DNA of 64,000 nt from Rhodovulum tesquicola (GCF_024128855.1 NZ_JAMYDV010000005.1:109749-173748); one strand, 5' to 3'; shown: positions 17,751 through 27,433, numbered from the stretch's first letter. The notes: generated from the letters alone by a model not told the origin. Numbers and translations: made by a program.

Positions 17751-20700
17751 ATGGGCAGGCTCAAGGCGGTCTTCGGCTTCCTGATCTCGCGGCTCTTCTG
17801 GACGCTGATCGGGATCGTTCTGCTCTGCGCGCTGATCTGGATCTACGGCCCGCTGATCCGCCTGGGCGAGGCCGCGCCGCTGGCGGGCGAACTGGCGCGG
17901 ATCGTCACCATCGGGCTGATCGTGATCTTCTGGCTGGTCTCGCAACTGCTGCGCCAGATCCGCGCCGCCCGCGCCAACCGCGTCTTCGTCACCGAACTGG
18001 CCCAGCCGAAAGATGCCCCCCCGCCCGAGCCGGGGGCCGAGAACCTGGCCGAGGTGGGCGAGAAATTCCAGGCCATCCTCGAACGGATGAAACGCTCGAA
18101 GCTGGGCGGGCGCAAGTTCCTGCGCGACATGCCATGGTATGTCATCATCGGCCCGCCCGGCACCGGCAAGACCACGGCGCTGCGCCAGTCGGGGCTGAAT
18201 TTCCCCATCGAACTGGGCGACGACCTGCGCGGCATGGGCGGCACGCGCAATTGCGACTGGTTCTTCACCGAGGACGCGGTGCTGATCGACACCGCGGGCC
18301 GCTATACCGAACAGGCCAGCGATCCCGAAACCGACGCCGCCGAATGGCGCGGCTTTCTCGACCTGCTGAAACGCCATCGCGGGCGGCGCGCGCTGAACGG
18401 GGTGATCGTGACGCTCTCGGTGCTGGAACTGACCGGCGACGAGGCCGCGCTGCGTGCCCATGGCCGCGAGATCCGCAAGCGTCTGGCCGAGCTTTACGAC
18501 CGGCTCCAGATGCGCCTGCCGGTCTATCTGATGATCACCAAGGCCGACCTGATCCCCGGCTTCGAACCCTTCTTCGCCGATCTGTCCACGCGCGGGCGCG
18601 AACAGGTATGGGGCGCCACCCTGGGCACCGAGGCGCGGGTCGATGGCGTGAGCGTCGCGCGCGAGATGACCGCCCTTGTCGCCGAGATCGAAAAGCGCGT
18701 CGTCCCCCGCATCGCCGAGGACCGGCCGCTCGCCATACGGGGCGAAGCCTTCCGCTTCCCCGCCCAGCTCGAGGCGCTGACCGGCCCGATGAAGGTGCTG
18801 ATCGACACCGTCTTCGGCGAAAGCCGTTACGAGGACAGCGCCTGGCTGCGCGGCTTCTACCTCACCTCGGCCACGCAGGAGGGCAGCCCGGTCGATCTGC
18901 TGGTCGGCAGCCTTGCCGCACGCTTCGGCCTGCCCGCCACCCGGCCCGAACCGCGGGCGCATCGCGAGACGCGCAGCTATTTCCTGCACGACATGATGGC
19001 CCGGCTGATCTTTCCCGAGGCAGGGCTTGGCACCTTCGATCCCCGCGCCGAGGAACGCCGCGCCTGGATCTTCCGCGGCACGCTGGCGGGCGCGGGCCTT
19101 GTCACGGTGCTGGCCGCAGCGCTTTTCCTGTTCTCCTTCCTGCGCTATTCGGGCGGCATCGCGGACCAGGAACGGCAATTGACGCTGCTGCAATCGCGGC
19201 TGGCGAATGTCGCCGCGCGGCAGGCGCCGACCGAACCGCTGGACCTGGAACTGGCGCTCGACGCGGTGGACGAGGTGGCCGATGCCGAAACCCGCGTGCC
19301 GCGCGGGGTGCTGACCGCGCTTGGCCCCTCGGCCGCGGCCGAGATCGAGCGCGCCCAGCGCATCGCCTATGAACGCGCGCTGCGCAACGTCCTGGAACCG
19401 CGCATGGTCGCGCTGCTCGAAGCGACGATGTGGAAGAAGGTGCGCGATCCCGATTACACGCTCGGCGCGCTCAAGGTCTACCAGATGATGACCGGGCTTG
19501 CCCCTTACAATACCGAGTTCGCCCGCGCCTGGTGGCAGCAATCGCTGCCCGCCGAGGCGCCGCTGGACCCCTTCCCCACCAACATCGCGCGGACCTATCA
19601 GCTTGACGCGCTGGACCGCATGGCGGGCGAGGAGGACCGGATCGCCCCCGATCCCGCGCTGATCTCCGCCGCGCTGGAAAGCGTCTGCACAATCCCGCTG
19701 GCCACCCGCGCCTATCGCGCGCTGATGGAGGCGCCCGAGGTCGCGGCCCTGCCCGATTGGATCCCGGCCGAACATGCCGGCCCCAACGGGGCGCGCGTCT
19801 TCACCCGGCTGTCGGAACGCACGCTGCGCATCGGCCTGCCCGGCGCCTTCACCTATCGGGGCTTTCACGAGGTCGTCCTGCCGCTGGTCCCCGAGGCCGC
19901 GGCGCAGGCCGCGCTTGACCGGGCGGTGTTCGCGGGCGGCTGCCCGGAAAGCGCGGGCGCCTCGGTCGCCACGCTGGAGGGCGATATCCTCAAGCTCTAC
20001 TACGAGGATTTCATCGCCACCTGGGACGAGGTCCTGCGCGACCTGCGGCTTGCGCCGATCACCGACCTGGCCGTCGCGCGCAACAATCTCAGGGATCTCT
20101 CCAGCGCCGACAGCGCGCTCAGGCGGCTGCTGCGCGCCATCGTCGCCGAAACCTACCTGACCCGGCCGCCCGAACCGGGGGCTGCCATGCCCGCGGGCGC
20201 GATGCGGGTGGCGGAAAAGACGCTGGGCAAGGTCGGGCGGCTGGCCTCGAAAACCGTCAAGACCGTCTCCGAGATCGCCGCGCTGCGCCCCGACGCGCCG
20301 CCGCCCGGCACGCCGGTTGCCGACCATTTCACCCCGCTCCGCGGCACCATCGAGGAACTCGCGGGCCAGCCCCCCAGCCTCGACCCCGCCATCGCCGCGC
20401 TGACCGCGCTGTCGAACGAATTGCAGACCGTCGCCGCCAGCCCCGACCCCGAGGCCGCGCTGCTGGCCCGCGGCGGGCTGCCGCAACTGACCGGCGCCAT
20501 CGCCAACGAGGCCGCGATCCTGCCCGACCCGGTCGACGACTGGATCGCCGGGATCGCGGGCGATGCCATCGCCGTCACCCGCGACGCGGTGCTCGCGCAG
20601 CTCAACGCGCGCTGGCGGGCGGATGTGCTGTCCTTCTGCCGCGCCGCCACCGCCGGGCGCTACCCCTTCGACAGCGCCAGCCGGATCGACGTCAACATCG

Positions 20701-21284
20701 CCGATTTCGCCCGCCTGTTCGGCCCCGGCGGGCTGATCGACAGCTTCACCACCACGCATCTGGCCGCCTATGTCGACAGCACCGCCCGGCCCTGGCGCTG
20801 GCGGGCGGATTTCGGGCTGACCGACGACCGTCTCGTGCCGTTCGAGCGCGCCCGCGCGATCCGCGACGGGCTGTTTCCCGGCGGCGCGGGGCCGGTCATC
20901 GCCTTTTCGCTGGAACCCAAGGATCTCTCGGCCAATGCCTCGCGCGTGACGCTGAACGTGGACGGGCAGGTGCTGGCCTATTTCAACGCGGCCGCACGCC
21001 CGATGCCGATGACCTGGCCCGGACCGGACGGCACCAACCTGGTCTCGCTCTCCTTCACGCCGGTCGACGGCTCGTCCGAGGTGATCACCTCGGAAACCGG
21101 GGCCTGGGCGTTCCTGCGGCTGTTGCGCTCCAACAGCCTGCAACCGACCGATCTGCCCGAACTGTTCCGCCTGACGCTGGGCCGCGGCGGCTTCTCGGCG
21201 CGGTTCGACCTGCGCGCGGGCAGCGTGGACAACCCCTTCGACCTGGGGCTTTTCGGCGGCTTTTCCTGCCCCGACGGATTCTGA
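17751..21284 (+). CDS. tssM: T6SS membrane protein TssM (IcmF)
   Basis: A 1177-residue IcmF-family protein. Two N-terminal membrane segments (about residues 10-30 and 45-65) precede a cytoplasmic NTPase domain with Walker A GPPGTGKTTAL (from 134) and the DTAGRY motif. A third membrane segment lies near residues 440-465 (AGAGLVTVLAAALFLFSFL). The periplasmic remainder ends in the beta-rich IcmF C-terminal domain (FSLEPKDLSANASRVTLNVDG). With TssJ and TssL it forms the envelope channel. The start is 3 bases after the tssL stop. Confidence 0.96.
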   Translation: MGRLKAVFGFLISRLFWTLIGIVLLCALIWIYGPLIRLGEAAPLAGELARIVTIGLIVIFWLVSQLLRQIRAARANRVFVTELAQPKDAPPPEPGAENLAEVGEKFQAILERMKRSKLGGRKFLRDMPWYVIIGPPGTGKTTALRQSGLNFPIELGDDLRGMGGTRNCDWFFTEDAVLIDTAGRYTEQASDPETDAAEWRGFLDLLKRHRGRRALNGVIVTLSVLELTGDEAALRAHGREIRKRLAELYDRLQMRLPVYLMITKADLIPGFEPFFADLSTRGREQVWGATLGTEARVDGVSVAREMTALVAEIEKRVVPRIAEDRPLAIRGEAFRFPAQLEALTGPMKVLIDTVFGESRYEDSAWLRGFYLTSATQEGSPVDLLVGSLAARFGLPATRPEPRAHRETRSYFLHDMMARLIFPEAGLGTFDPRAEERRAWIFRGTLAGAGLVTVLAAALFLFSFLRYSGGIADQERQLTLLQSRLANVAARQAPTEPLDLELALDAVDEVADAETRVPRGVLTALGPSAAAEIERAQRIAYERALRNVLEPRMVALLEATMWKKVRDPDYTLGALKVYQMMTGLAPYNTEFARAWWQQSLPAEAPLDPFPTNIARTYQLDALDRMAGEEDRIAPDPALISAALESVCTIPLATRAYRALMEAPEVAALPDWIPAEHAGPNGARVFTRLSERTLRIGLPGAFTYRGFHEVVLPLVPEAAAQAALDRAVFAGGCPESAGASVATLEGDILKLYYEDFIATWDEVLRDLRLAPITDLAVARNNLRDLSSADSALRRLLRAIVAETYLTRPPEPGAAMPAGAMRVAEKTLGKVGRLASKTVKTVSEIAALRPDAPPPGTPVADHFTPLRGTIEELAGQPPSLDPAIAALTALSNELQTVAASPDPEAALLARGGLPQLTGAIANEAAILPDPVDDWIAGIAGDAIAVTRDAVLAQLNARWRADVLSFCRAATAGRYPFDSASRIDVNIADFARLFGPGGLIDSFTTTHLAAYVDSTARPWRWRADFGLTDDRLVPFERARAIRDGLFPGGAGPVIAFSLEPKDLSANASRVTLNVDGQVLAYFNAAARPMPMTWPGPDGTNLVSLSFTPVDGSSEVITSETGAWAFLRLLRSNSLQPTDLPELFRLTLGRGGFSARFDLRAGSVDNPFDLGLFGGFSCPDGF

Positions 21285-21287
21285 GGC

Positions 21288-21773
21288 ATGCCCCCCGCCA
21301 CCGCGCTGTTCGGCAAGCTGCCCGGGCTGGGCGATTTCGTCGCCCGCGGCCTGCCGCCGGGACTGCGCGCGCCGCTCGACCGCTGGCTGACCACCCACCT
21401 TGCCCGCCACGCCCGCGCGCCGGATAGCTGGCCCGCGGCGGGGCTCCGGGCCACGCTGATCCTGAACGGGACCAGCCTGACCGCGCTGATCCTGCCCTCG
21501 TCCGACCGGGCGGGGCGGGCCTTTCCGCTGGCCTGCTGCCACCTGCCCGGGCTGGACCGCGCGGCGGCCGAAGCGTGGTGCGCCGCCGCCCTGCCCGCCG
21601 CCCTTGCCGCGACCGAAGGCATGCTCGACCCCGACGCGCTGATCGGCGCCCTGCCCGCGCCCATCCCCGGCACCGACCCCGCCCCCGGCCTCTGGACCGC
21701 CGACAGCACCGGCCTGCCCGACAGCCCGGACGAGGCCCTTGCCCGGATCTTCGGCCCGGTCAGTTCTGGTTGA
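21288..21773 (+). CDS. tagF: T6SS regulator TagF
   Basis: A 161-residue TagF. The N-terminal signature LFGKLPGLGDFVARGLPP, then PLDRWLTTHL and GRAFPLACC, are typical. TagF is a repressor of T6SS assembly that acts post-translationally, in some species by binding the FHA protein. In Agrobacterium it is fused to the PppA phosphatase; here the phosphatase is a separate gene at 27434-28198. It follows tssM after 3 bases and overlaps the 3' end of the convergent vgrG by 14 bases. Confidence 0.9.
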   Translation: MPPATALFGKLPGLGDFVARGLPPGLRAPLDRWLTTHLARHARAPDSWPAAGLRATLILNGTSLTALILPSSDRAGRAFPLACCHLPGLDRAAAEAWCAAALPAALAATEGMLDPDALIGALPAPIPGTDPAPGLWTADSTGLPDSPDEALARIFGPVSSG

Positions 21774-24051
21774 TCTTGCTGCCCTTGATCGTCACGTCGC
21801 CGCCCGCCTTGACATTGATCTTGCCAGAGCCGTCCAGCAGGATATCCGTGCCCTTCAGCGTGATCTTGCCGCCGCTTTCCAGCACGAGACTCGCGCCCCC
21901 GCATTTCAGCGTGATCTTGTCGCCCGCCTCGACGAACAGGGTCGAGCCGACATTCGCCACCATCGCGCCCCCGACCTTCAGCGACTCGTCGCCCGCCACC
22001 TCGGTCCCGCGCGATCCGCCGACCGCAAGCGTCTGGTTGCCGCCCACCGTGGTCCCGTCCGCCCCGCCGATTGTGGTCGTCCGGCCGCCGCCGATGGTCC
22101 AGGTATCCGCAGCGCCCACCTGATGCGATTGCGCGCCCCCCACCGTGACCGTGCGCGTGACGCCCACGGTCTGGGTCTGCGCCCCGCCGACGGTCCGCGT
22201 CTCGGACCCGCCCACGGTATCGCTGCGCGCGCCGCCCACCTCGATGCTCTGCGCCCCGCCCACTGCCTGGCTGTGGTTCACGCCGATCGTCTCGGACGAG
22301 TTCGACCCGACCGAGATCGTCTCGTTCGCCCCCACCGTCAGGCTGCGGTTCGACCCCACGCTTTCGTCGTCATTCACCCCGATCTTGACCACGCGGTTGT
22401 TGCCCACGCTTGTCGACTTGTCGTTGCCCACCGATTCCGTGCGGTCATGGCCCACGCTTTGCGTCGCGTCATTGCCCACATCCTCGACCCAGTCATGGCC
22501 GATGGTGCGCGTCTCGTCGTTCTTGACCAGTTCGGTATGGTCCTTCTCGGCCTGGAAATAGACCTCCTCGGACCCTTTCCTGTCCTCGAAGCGCAGCTCG
22601 TTCCAGCCCCCCCCGCCGGGCGAGGACATCGACTTCCAGCCCGATTGCGTCTCGTTGCCGGGCAGCCCATAGGGCGGCATCTGCTCGGCATTGTAGACCC
22701 GGCCCGTGATCAGCGGGCGGTCCGGGTCGCCCTCCAGGAAATCGACGATCACCTCCTGCCCGATCCGCGGGATCTGGATGAAGCCCCAGCCCGCCCCCGC
22801 CCAGGCGGAACTGACCCGCACGAAACAGGACGAATTCTCGTCGCGCCCGCCCAGCCGGTCCCAGTGGAACTGGACTTTCACCCGCGAATACTTGTCCGTG
22901 AAGATCTCGGCCCCCGCAGGCCCCACCACGGTCGCGGTCTGCGGCCCCTTCATCACCGGCCAGCGGGCGCGCCGCTCGGGCCGGAAGGGCAGCGCGACAG
23001 GCGCCAGCACCAGCCGCGCCTCATAGCCCTGCGGCAGACGCTCGGTGCGCTGGCCGGAGCGATACTGTTCCTCGCGCAGCGTGTATTCGGCCCGCAGGAT
23101 CATGTAGGCGTCATTCTCGGCCTCGCGCGGGAACCCCGTCAGCTTGAACTTCGCCCCCGACAGCAAGGCGGGCGCGGTCGTTGTCGCCTCGGCCCGGCGG
23201 GCGGGCGCCTGCACCTCCTCCAGCCTGATGCGGCTGCGCCTGTCGCCCGCCGACACCTGCACATAGCCGCCCGGATAATGATAGCGCTCGCCATCGTCGA
23301 TCTCGTGCCCGCGCGGGTCGTCGGCCCGGGTGGCCAGATCGGCCGAGGGTTTCTCGAAATCGTAATCGGTCTGGACATATTTCCCCGTCACGACCGAGGT
23401 GCAGGGCTGCCAGCGGGTGATGTAGTCGCCATCGCGAAAGGTCACGAAGGCATCGGGCTCGAACACCACCTCGTCCAGATCACCCGCCGCGACAAGCAGG
23501 GCGGGGGCATCGGTCAGGATCAACCGGAGTCCTTCGATGTCGTGCTCGAAGAAGTAGAAGATGCCCTCGTCCTCCAGCAGGCGCTGGACGAAATCGAGAT
23601 CGCTCTCGCCATATTGCACGCAATATTCCCGCGGCGCATAGCTGCCCTGAAGCCGCTTTTCATAGGCTGCGGACGGGTAGGCCCCGAACACCTCCTCGAC
23701 GATGTCGATGGTGCTCATGTTCTGAAAGATGCGGTTGTCGCTGCGATTGCCCAGGAACCACAGCCAGGGCCGCAGCACGACCTCGTACAGCGCGAAACCG
23801 TCCTGCAGCCGGTCCATCCGGAACTCGGCGGCCAGCCCGTGGAACCAGCGCGGCTCCTCGCCCTGCCCACCGACCCGCACCGCGAATGGACGCCCCAGCA
23901 GATCGGCCGCGTCGAGTTCGATATCCGGGCTGTTCAGCCCCACGCGATAAAGGAACGGGGCCGAGATCTCGTCCTGCCCCTCCAGATAGGCAAAGCGCAG
24001 GATATCCTCGTCCAGCGGCGTCCTGACGGCGAAATGGCGGTCCTCGAACAT
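21760..24051 (-). CDS. vgrG: T6SS spike protein VgrG
   Basis: A 763-residue spike protein. The gp27-like part begins FAVRTPLDEDILRFAYLEG and includes YCVQYGESDLDFVQRLLEDEGIFYFFEH. The gp5 OB-fold part has DKYSRVKVQFHWDR and SCFVRVSSAWAGAGWGFIQIPRIGQEV. From about residue 485 comes a long needle of hexapeptide-like repeats (VGHDRTESVGNDKSTSVGNN and many more VGG-x units), ending IKGSKINQN. No fused effector or lysozyme domain is seen. It is the last gene of a leftward T6SS operon and converges on tagF. Confidence 0.96.
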   Translation of the reverse strand: MFEDRHFAVRTPLDEDILRFAYLEGQDEISAPFLYRVGLNSPDIELDAADLLGRPFAVRVGGQGEEPRWFHGLAAEFRMDRLQDGFALYEVVLRPWLWFLGNRSDNRIFQNMSTIDIVEEVFGAYPSAAYEKRLQGSYAPREYCVQYGESDLDFVQRLLEDEGIFYFFEHDIEGLRLILTDAPALLVAAGDLDEVVFEPDAFVTFRDGDYITRWQPCTSVVTGKYVQTDYDFEKPSADLATRADDPRGHEIDDGERYHYPGGYVQVSAGDRRSRIRLEEVQAPARRAEATTTAPALLSGAKFKLTGFPREAENDAYMILRAEYTLREEQYRSGQRTERLPQGYEARLVLAPVALPFRPERRARWPVMKGPQTATVVGPAGAEIFTDKYSRVKVQFHWDRLGGRDENSSCFVRVSSAWAGAGWGFIQIPRIGQEVIVDFLEGDPDRPLITGRVYNAEQMPPYGLPGNETQSGWKSMSSPGGGGWNELRFEDRKGSEEVYFQAEKDHTELVKNDETRTIGHDWVEDVGNDATQSVGHDRTESVGNDKSTSVGNNRVVKIGVNDDESVGSNRSLTVGANETISVGSNSSETIGVNHSQAVGGAQSIEVGGARSDTVGGSETRTVGGAQTQTVGVTRTVTVGGAQSHQVGAADTWTIGGGRTTTIGGADGTTVGGNQTLAVGGSRGTEVAGDESLKVGGAMVANVGSTLFVEAGDKITLKCGGASLVLESGGKITLKGTDILLDGSGKINVKAGGDVTIKGSKINQN

Positions 24052-24130
24052 GGCTCCTGCCCCCCTCTGGCGACCCGTCGGGGCCAGTATAGCGCGGGCG
24101 GGCGGCCTTGGGCGGGTTTTCGTCGCCGCG

Positions 24131-26554
24131 CTACAGCGTCGTCGGACAGCTCAGGCCGCGCAGCAGCGGGCGCACCGAGACCGGATTCAGCGCCGCCTCG
24201 AAGCCGATCTCGACGAAGATTCGCCCGGTCGCGCTGCGGAAATCGACAAGGAACCGCCGCCCCTCGTCGCGGCGGCGCAGCCGCACCCCGTCCAGCAGCC
24301 GGATCAGCCCCCAGGCGCCCGGTTCGGCCAGCGCGACCGCGCCACCCTCGCCGCGAAAGCCGATCTCGGCCCCGGCCTCGGGCACCGGCCCCGGCCAGAC
24401 CAGCCGCTCGGCCCCGGCCGCGGCCGACAGCGGCACGCCCTGCCCGCCCACCGCCATCACCGCCTGCCCCCGCTCGGCCAGCGTCGTCAGCGTCAGCGCC
24501 GCGCCGAACCGCCCCTCGGCATCGAAGAATCCGCCCGCCGCCCCCAGCGCCTGCTCGAAGAACGCGGCACTTTCCGGCGACAGCCCCGCCAGCCGCGCCT
24601 CGGGCTTCCAGCGCCAGGGCTGCGCATTGGTATCCAGATAGGGCGCCAGCGTGCTGGCAAAGAACGCCTGCAACGCGCCCTGCGGCCCGAACAGATCGGT
24701 GAAATCGGCCATGTCGGCGGGCGCGCCCTCGGCAAAGGGATAGCGCCCCTCGACGGTGCGCTTGCACAGCGGCAGAACGGCGGCCTGCCAGCGCCGCGTC
24801 ACCGGGTTGGTCAGGATGTCGGCATGCGCCGCCGAGGTCTGCGCCAGCACATCCTCGACGATCTGCACCACGACCAGCGGCGCGGTCTTCAGCGCCTCGA
24901 CCGAGGCCGCGCGGTCCTGCACGCTCATCAGCCGTTCCGCCGCCGCCTCGTCGCCCTCGCCCATCGCGCCCAGCGCCACGTTGAGCGAGGCGAACAGCGC
25001 CGCGATCTCGGCCATCTTGCCCGCCTCGACATACTGGATCGCCGGGCCGAACACGGTGGCCAGCCGCAATTGCCGCGCATGCCCGCGCCGCCGGTCCGCG
25101 CCGCCGGCCTGCGCCCAGACCTCGCGGATCAGGCGGGCCAGCGGAGAACCGGGTGCCGCCAGCAGCCCCGAGATCCGCACCGAGGCGTCGCGGTCGCCAA
25201 AGGGACGCACCCGCAGATCGGCCAGATAGCCCTGCCAATGGGCCAGCGTCTGGTCATGCAGCACATCCATCACCCGGTCAGGCGCGGCATTGACCTGCGG
25301 CGGCACCACGCCCAGCAGGTCGGGCGCGACGGCGCGCGCCGTCTGCACCGCCAGCCCCGCGCCATAATCCCGCGCCCAATCCCAGCCCGCCGCGGTGAAC
25401 AGCCCCGGCAACGGCGCCTCCATCGCCTGCCCCGACCGGCGCATCACCACCTCGGCCAGCCCCGGCACCGCGGCGTCCGCCCGCCAGGGCGCCAGCGCCG
25501 CCGCCCCGTCGGAGCGGCGCAATTCCAGCCAGGCGCGCTCCGCCTCCCCGGCCTCGCGGGCGAACAGCCGGGCCTGCGCCAGCAATTCGGGATCCTGCGC
25601 GGGCAGCGCGGCGGGCGGGCCGGTCAGCGCGGGCACATGCGTCACCAATGCAGCCAGCGCCGGATCGTCCGCCCCGCGCGCCGCCAGCCAGCCCGCCAGA
25701 TAGGCCCCGCTCCACTCTGCCTCGCCCGTCAGGATCGACCAGGCGCGCAGCGTGTCGTAGAGCGCCAGCCCCTCGCCCTCGCCCGCCAGCGCCTCGGCCA
25801 CCGCTCCGGCCATCGCGCCGGGCAGATGCCGCGCGACCGCCCCGGCATACTCCCCCCGCGCCCGCCCCGCCGCGTCGAACGGCCCAAGGCGCAGCGGCGC
25901 CCCCCGCGCGGCCTGCTCGACGCGTGCCACCGCCGCCGCCATCCGGTCGAGCCGCGCGCCCAGATCGGCGCCGATATCCGCCCGGTCCAGACCGATCGCC
26001 AGCGCCTCGTCCTGAAAGCCGCGGGCCAGATCGGCGTGAAAGCGATAGTCCAGCGCCAGCGCATAGCCCCCCAGCGCCAGCCCCAGCGCCAGAACACCCC
26101 CGACTGCCCAGCCTGCCCAGCCCGACCGCCGCCGCCCCGCGCCCCGCCGCGCCGACTCGGCCCGGTCCAGCAGCCCGTCCAGAAACCCCGCCAGATCGGC
26201 AAATTCCGGCCCCTGCCCGCGCGCGGTGTCGCGAAAGCCCCGCACCCGGTCCAGCGAGATGTCGCGCCCGTCGAACAATTGCCGCCCCGCCAGCGCCGAC
26301 CAGCGCCGTACCGACAGCCCCGGCAGGCTGCGCGCGCGCTGGTCGATCAGCACCGCCAGCGCGTAGCGCGCAGGCCGGATCGCCTGCACCGGCACCCCCT
26401 CGGCCAGCGCCGCGGCCTCGAACCGGTCAAGCCGCGCCCGCGCCTCGGCCAGCATTTCCGCCTCGCGCCCCGCGCGCCCCGCCATCCCGTCCAGAAAATC
26501 CAGCACCGGCACCGCCAGCCGCGCAAGCCCCCCGGTATCGGTGCGCCCCGCCAT
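24131..26554 (-). CDS. DotU-IcmF hybrid: TssL-like N-terminus fused to TssM C-terminal region, no NTPase
   Basis: An 807-residue protein. Residues about 10-112 resemble the DotU cytoplasmic domain (RPARYALAVLIDQRARSL, W then RQLFDGRDIS). One membrane segment lies at about 145-167. The rest resembles the periplasmic part of TssM: RRWQAAVLPLCKRTVEGRYPF, DLFGPQGALQAFFASTLAPY and NAQPWRWKPEARL align with RYPF, LFGPGGLIDSFTTTHLAAY and RPWRW in the TssM of this island. It has no Walker A motif and no N-terminal membrane hairpin. ATG overlaps the stop of the M15 gene; vgrG follows after 79 bases. It could replace or modulate the TssL-TssM complex. Function is inference. Confidence 0.8.
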   Translation of the reverse strand: MAGRTDTGGLARLAVPVLDFLDGMAGRAGREAEMLAEARARLDRFEAAALAEGVPVQAIRPARYALAVLIDQRARSLPGLSVRRWSALAGRQLFDGRDISLDRVRGFRDTARGQGPEFADLAGFLDGLLDRAESARRGAGRRRSGWAGWAVGGVLALGLALGGYALALDYRFHADLARGFQDEALAIGLDRADIGADLGARLDRMAAAVARVEQAARGAPLRLGPFDAAGRARGEYAGAVARHLPGAMAGAVAEALAGEGEGLALYDTLRAWSILTGEAEWSGAYLAGWLAARGADDPALAALVTHVPALTGPPAALPAQDPELLAQARLFAREAGEAERAWLELRRSDGAAALAPWRADAAVPGLAEVVMRRSGQAMEAPLPGLFTAAGWDWARDYGAGLAVQTARAVAPDLLGVVPPQVNAAPDRVMDVLHDQTLAHWQGYLADLRVRPFGDRDASVRISGLLAAPGSPLARLIREVWAQAGGADRRRGHARQLRLATVFGPAIQYVEAGKMAEIAALFASLNVALGAMGEGDEAAAERLMSVQDRAASVEALKTAPLVVVQIVEDVLAQTSAAHADILTNPVTRRWQAAVLPLCKRTVEGRYPFAEGAPADMADFTDLFGPQGALQAFFASTLAPYLDTNAQPWRWKPEARLAGLSPESAAFFEQALGAAGGFFDAEGRFGAALTLTTLAERGQAVMAVGGQGVPLSAAAGAERLVWPGPVPEAGAEIGFRGEGGAVALAEPGAWGLIRLLDGVRLRRRDEGRRFLVDFRSATGRIFVEIGFEAALNPVSVRPLLRGLSCPTTL

Positions 26555-27429
26555 CAGCCGTCCAGTTGCCCCTCGTCCAGCCAGCGGCGCAGCGTCTCGG
26601 CGCCCACCTCGAAATGCATCGAATCCTCGCGGCTGTAGGTCGCCCCCCAGAACCAGCCCTCGTCGTTGAAATATTCCGCCAGGATCAGCAGCCCGAACTG
26701 CGTGCCGCCATCGGCAAAGGCGTCCAGCATCCCCTCCAGCGTCAGGTCGATCGCGGTGCCCCAGCTATGGTTCGAGATCGCCGTGCTCGACCCCCTTATG
26801 TTGCGCGCGCACAGCGCCCCGGCGGTGCCCAGCTTGGCATGGATGTCGGGATCGGTCTCGGCCAGCCGGTCCAGCACCCGTTCCAGCGAGTCGAGCGCGG
26901 GCCGGATCATCGTCACCGTGATCGGCCCGATCCGGCGGGTCTCCAGCAGCGCGCGCAGCCGCGGATCGGTGACCGGCTGGCAGTCCTGCGAATAGCTCGC
27001 GCGCGGATTGCCCAGAAGCTCCAGCATCACCCGGTTGTTGGGCTGGGTGATGCCGATATTGAACCGCGCCCGCGCCAGCTGCATCACCTCGGTCAATTCC
27101 TCGGTCTCGGGCGGATCGTCGTCATGCGAGGGCAGCACCGGCGCCCCGGCCCCGGGCCCAGCCACGGACCCAGCCGCGGGCGCGCGCCCCGCCAGCAACG
27201 ACATCTCGTCGCGCAGCCGCGCCAGGTCGGCCCGCGCCTCGCGCAGCGCGGCACCCTGGCGCGCGATCTCGGCCTCGGCCTCGGCCAGCCGGTCCTCGGC
27301 GCGGCCCAGCCGCAGCTCGGCCGCCGGATCGGCGCGCTCCAGCAGCGCGCCGACCAGCGCGAAACTGACCGCCGCGACGACCAGCCCGATGGCGATGATG
27401 ATCGGCCCGATCAGCGCGCCTTCCCGCAC
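26554..27429 (-). CDS. Membrane-anchored M15-type peptidoglycan peptidase
   Basis: A 291-residue protein with an N-terminal membrane segment (IIIAIGLVVAAVSFALVGALL), a coiled coil (about 35-80) and a C-terminal M15-type domain. The zinc signature SNHSWGTAIDL gives His221 and Asp228, and EDSMHFEV gives His272 with an acidic residue (Asp269) at the catalytic spacing. M15 enzymes cut D-Ala-D-Ala or L-Ala-D-Glu bonds in peptidoglycan. Its place between pppA and the DotU-IcmF hybrid suggests local wall opening for T6SS assembly; an effector role is less likely because of the membrane anchor. Substrate is unknown. Confidence 0.75.
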   Translation of the reverse strand: MREGALIGPIIIAIGLVVAAVSFALVGALLERADPAAELRLGRAEDRLAEAEAEIARQGAALREARADLARLRDEMSLLAGRAPAAGSVAGPGAGAPVLPSHDDDPPETEELTEVMQLARARFNIGITQPNNRVMLELLGNPRASYSQDCQPVTDPRLRALLETRRIGPITVTMIRPALDSLERVLDRLAETDPDIHAKLGTAGALCARNIRGSSTAISNHSWGTAIDLTLEGMLDAFADGGTQFGLLILAEYFNDEGWFWGATYSREDSMHFEVGAETLRRWLDEGQLDG

Positions 27430-27433
27430 GGGT

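Noticed and set aside
17094..21542. A 1482-codon minus-strand frame opposite tssL and tssM
   Set aside because: Antisense to TssM with no domain content; an effect of codon bias.
21960..22520. Repetitive DNA that could look like a CRISPR array or tandem repeat
   Set aside because: The periodicity is 18 bases or its multiples and translates in frame to the hexapeptide needle of VgrG. There are no unique spacers.
21739..24702. A 987-codon plus-strand frame opposite vgrG and the hybrid gene
   Set aside because: His/Arg-rich antisense translation with no motif; VgrG on the other strand is certain.
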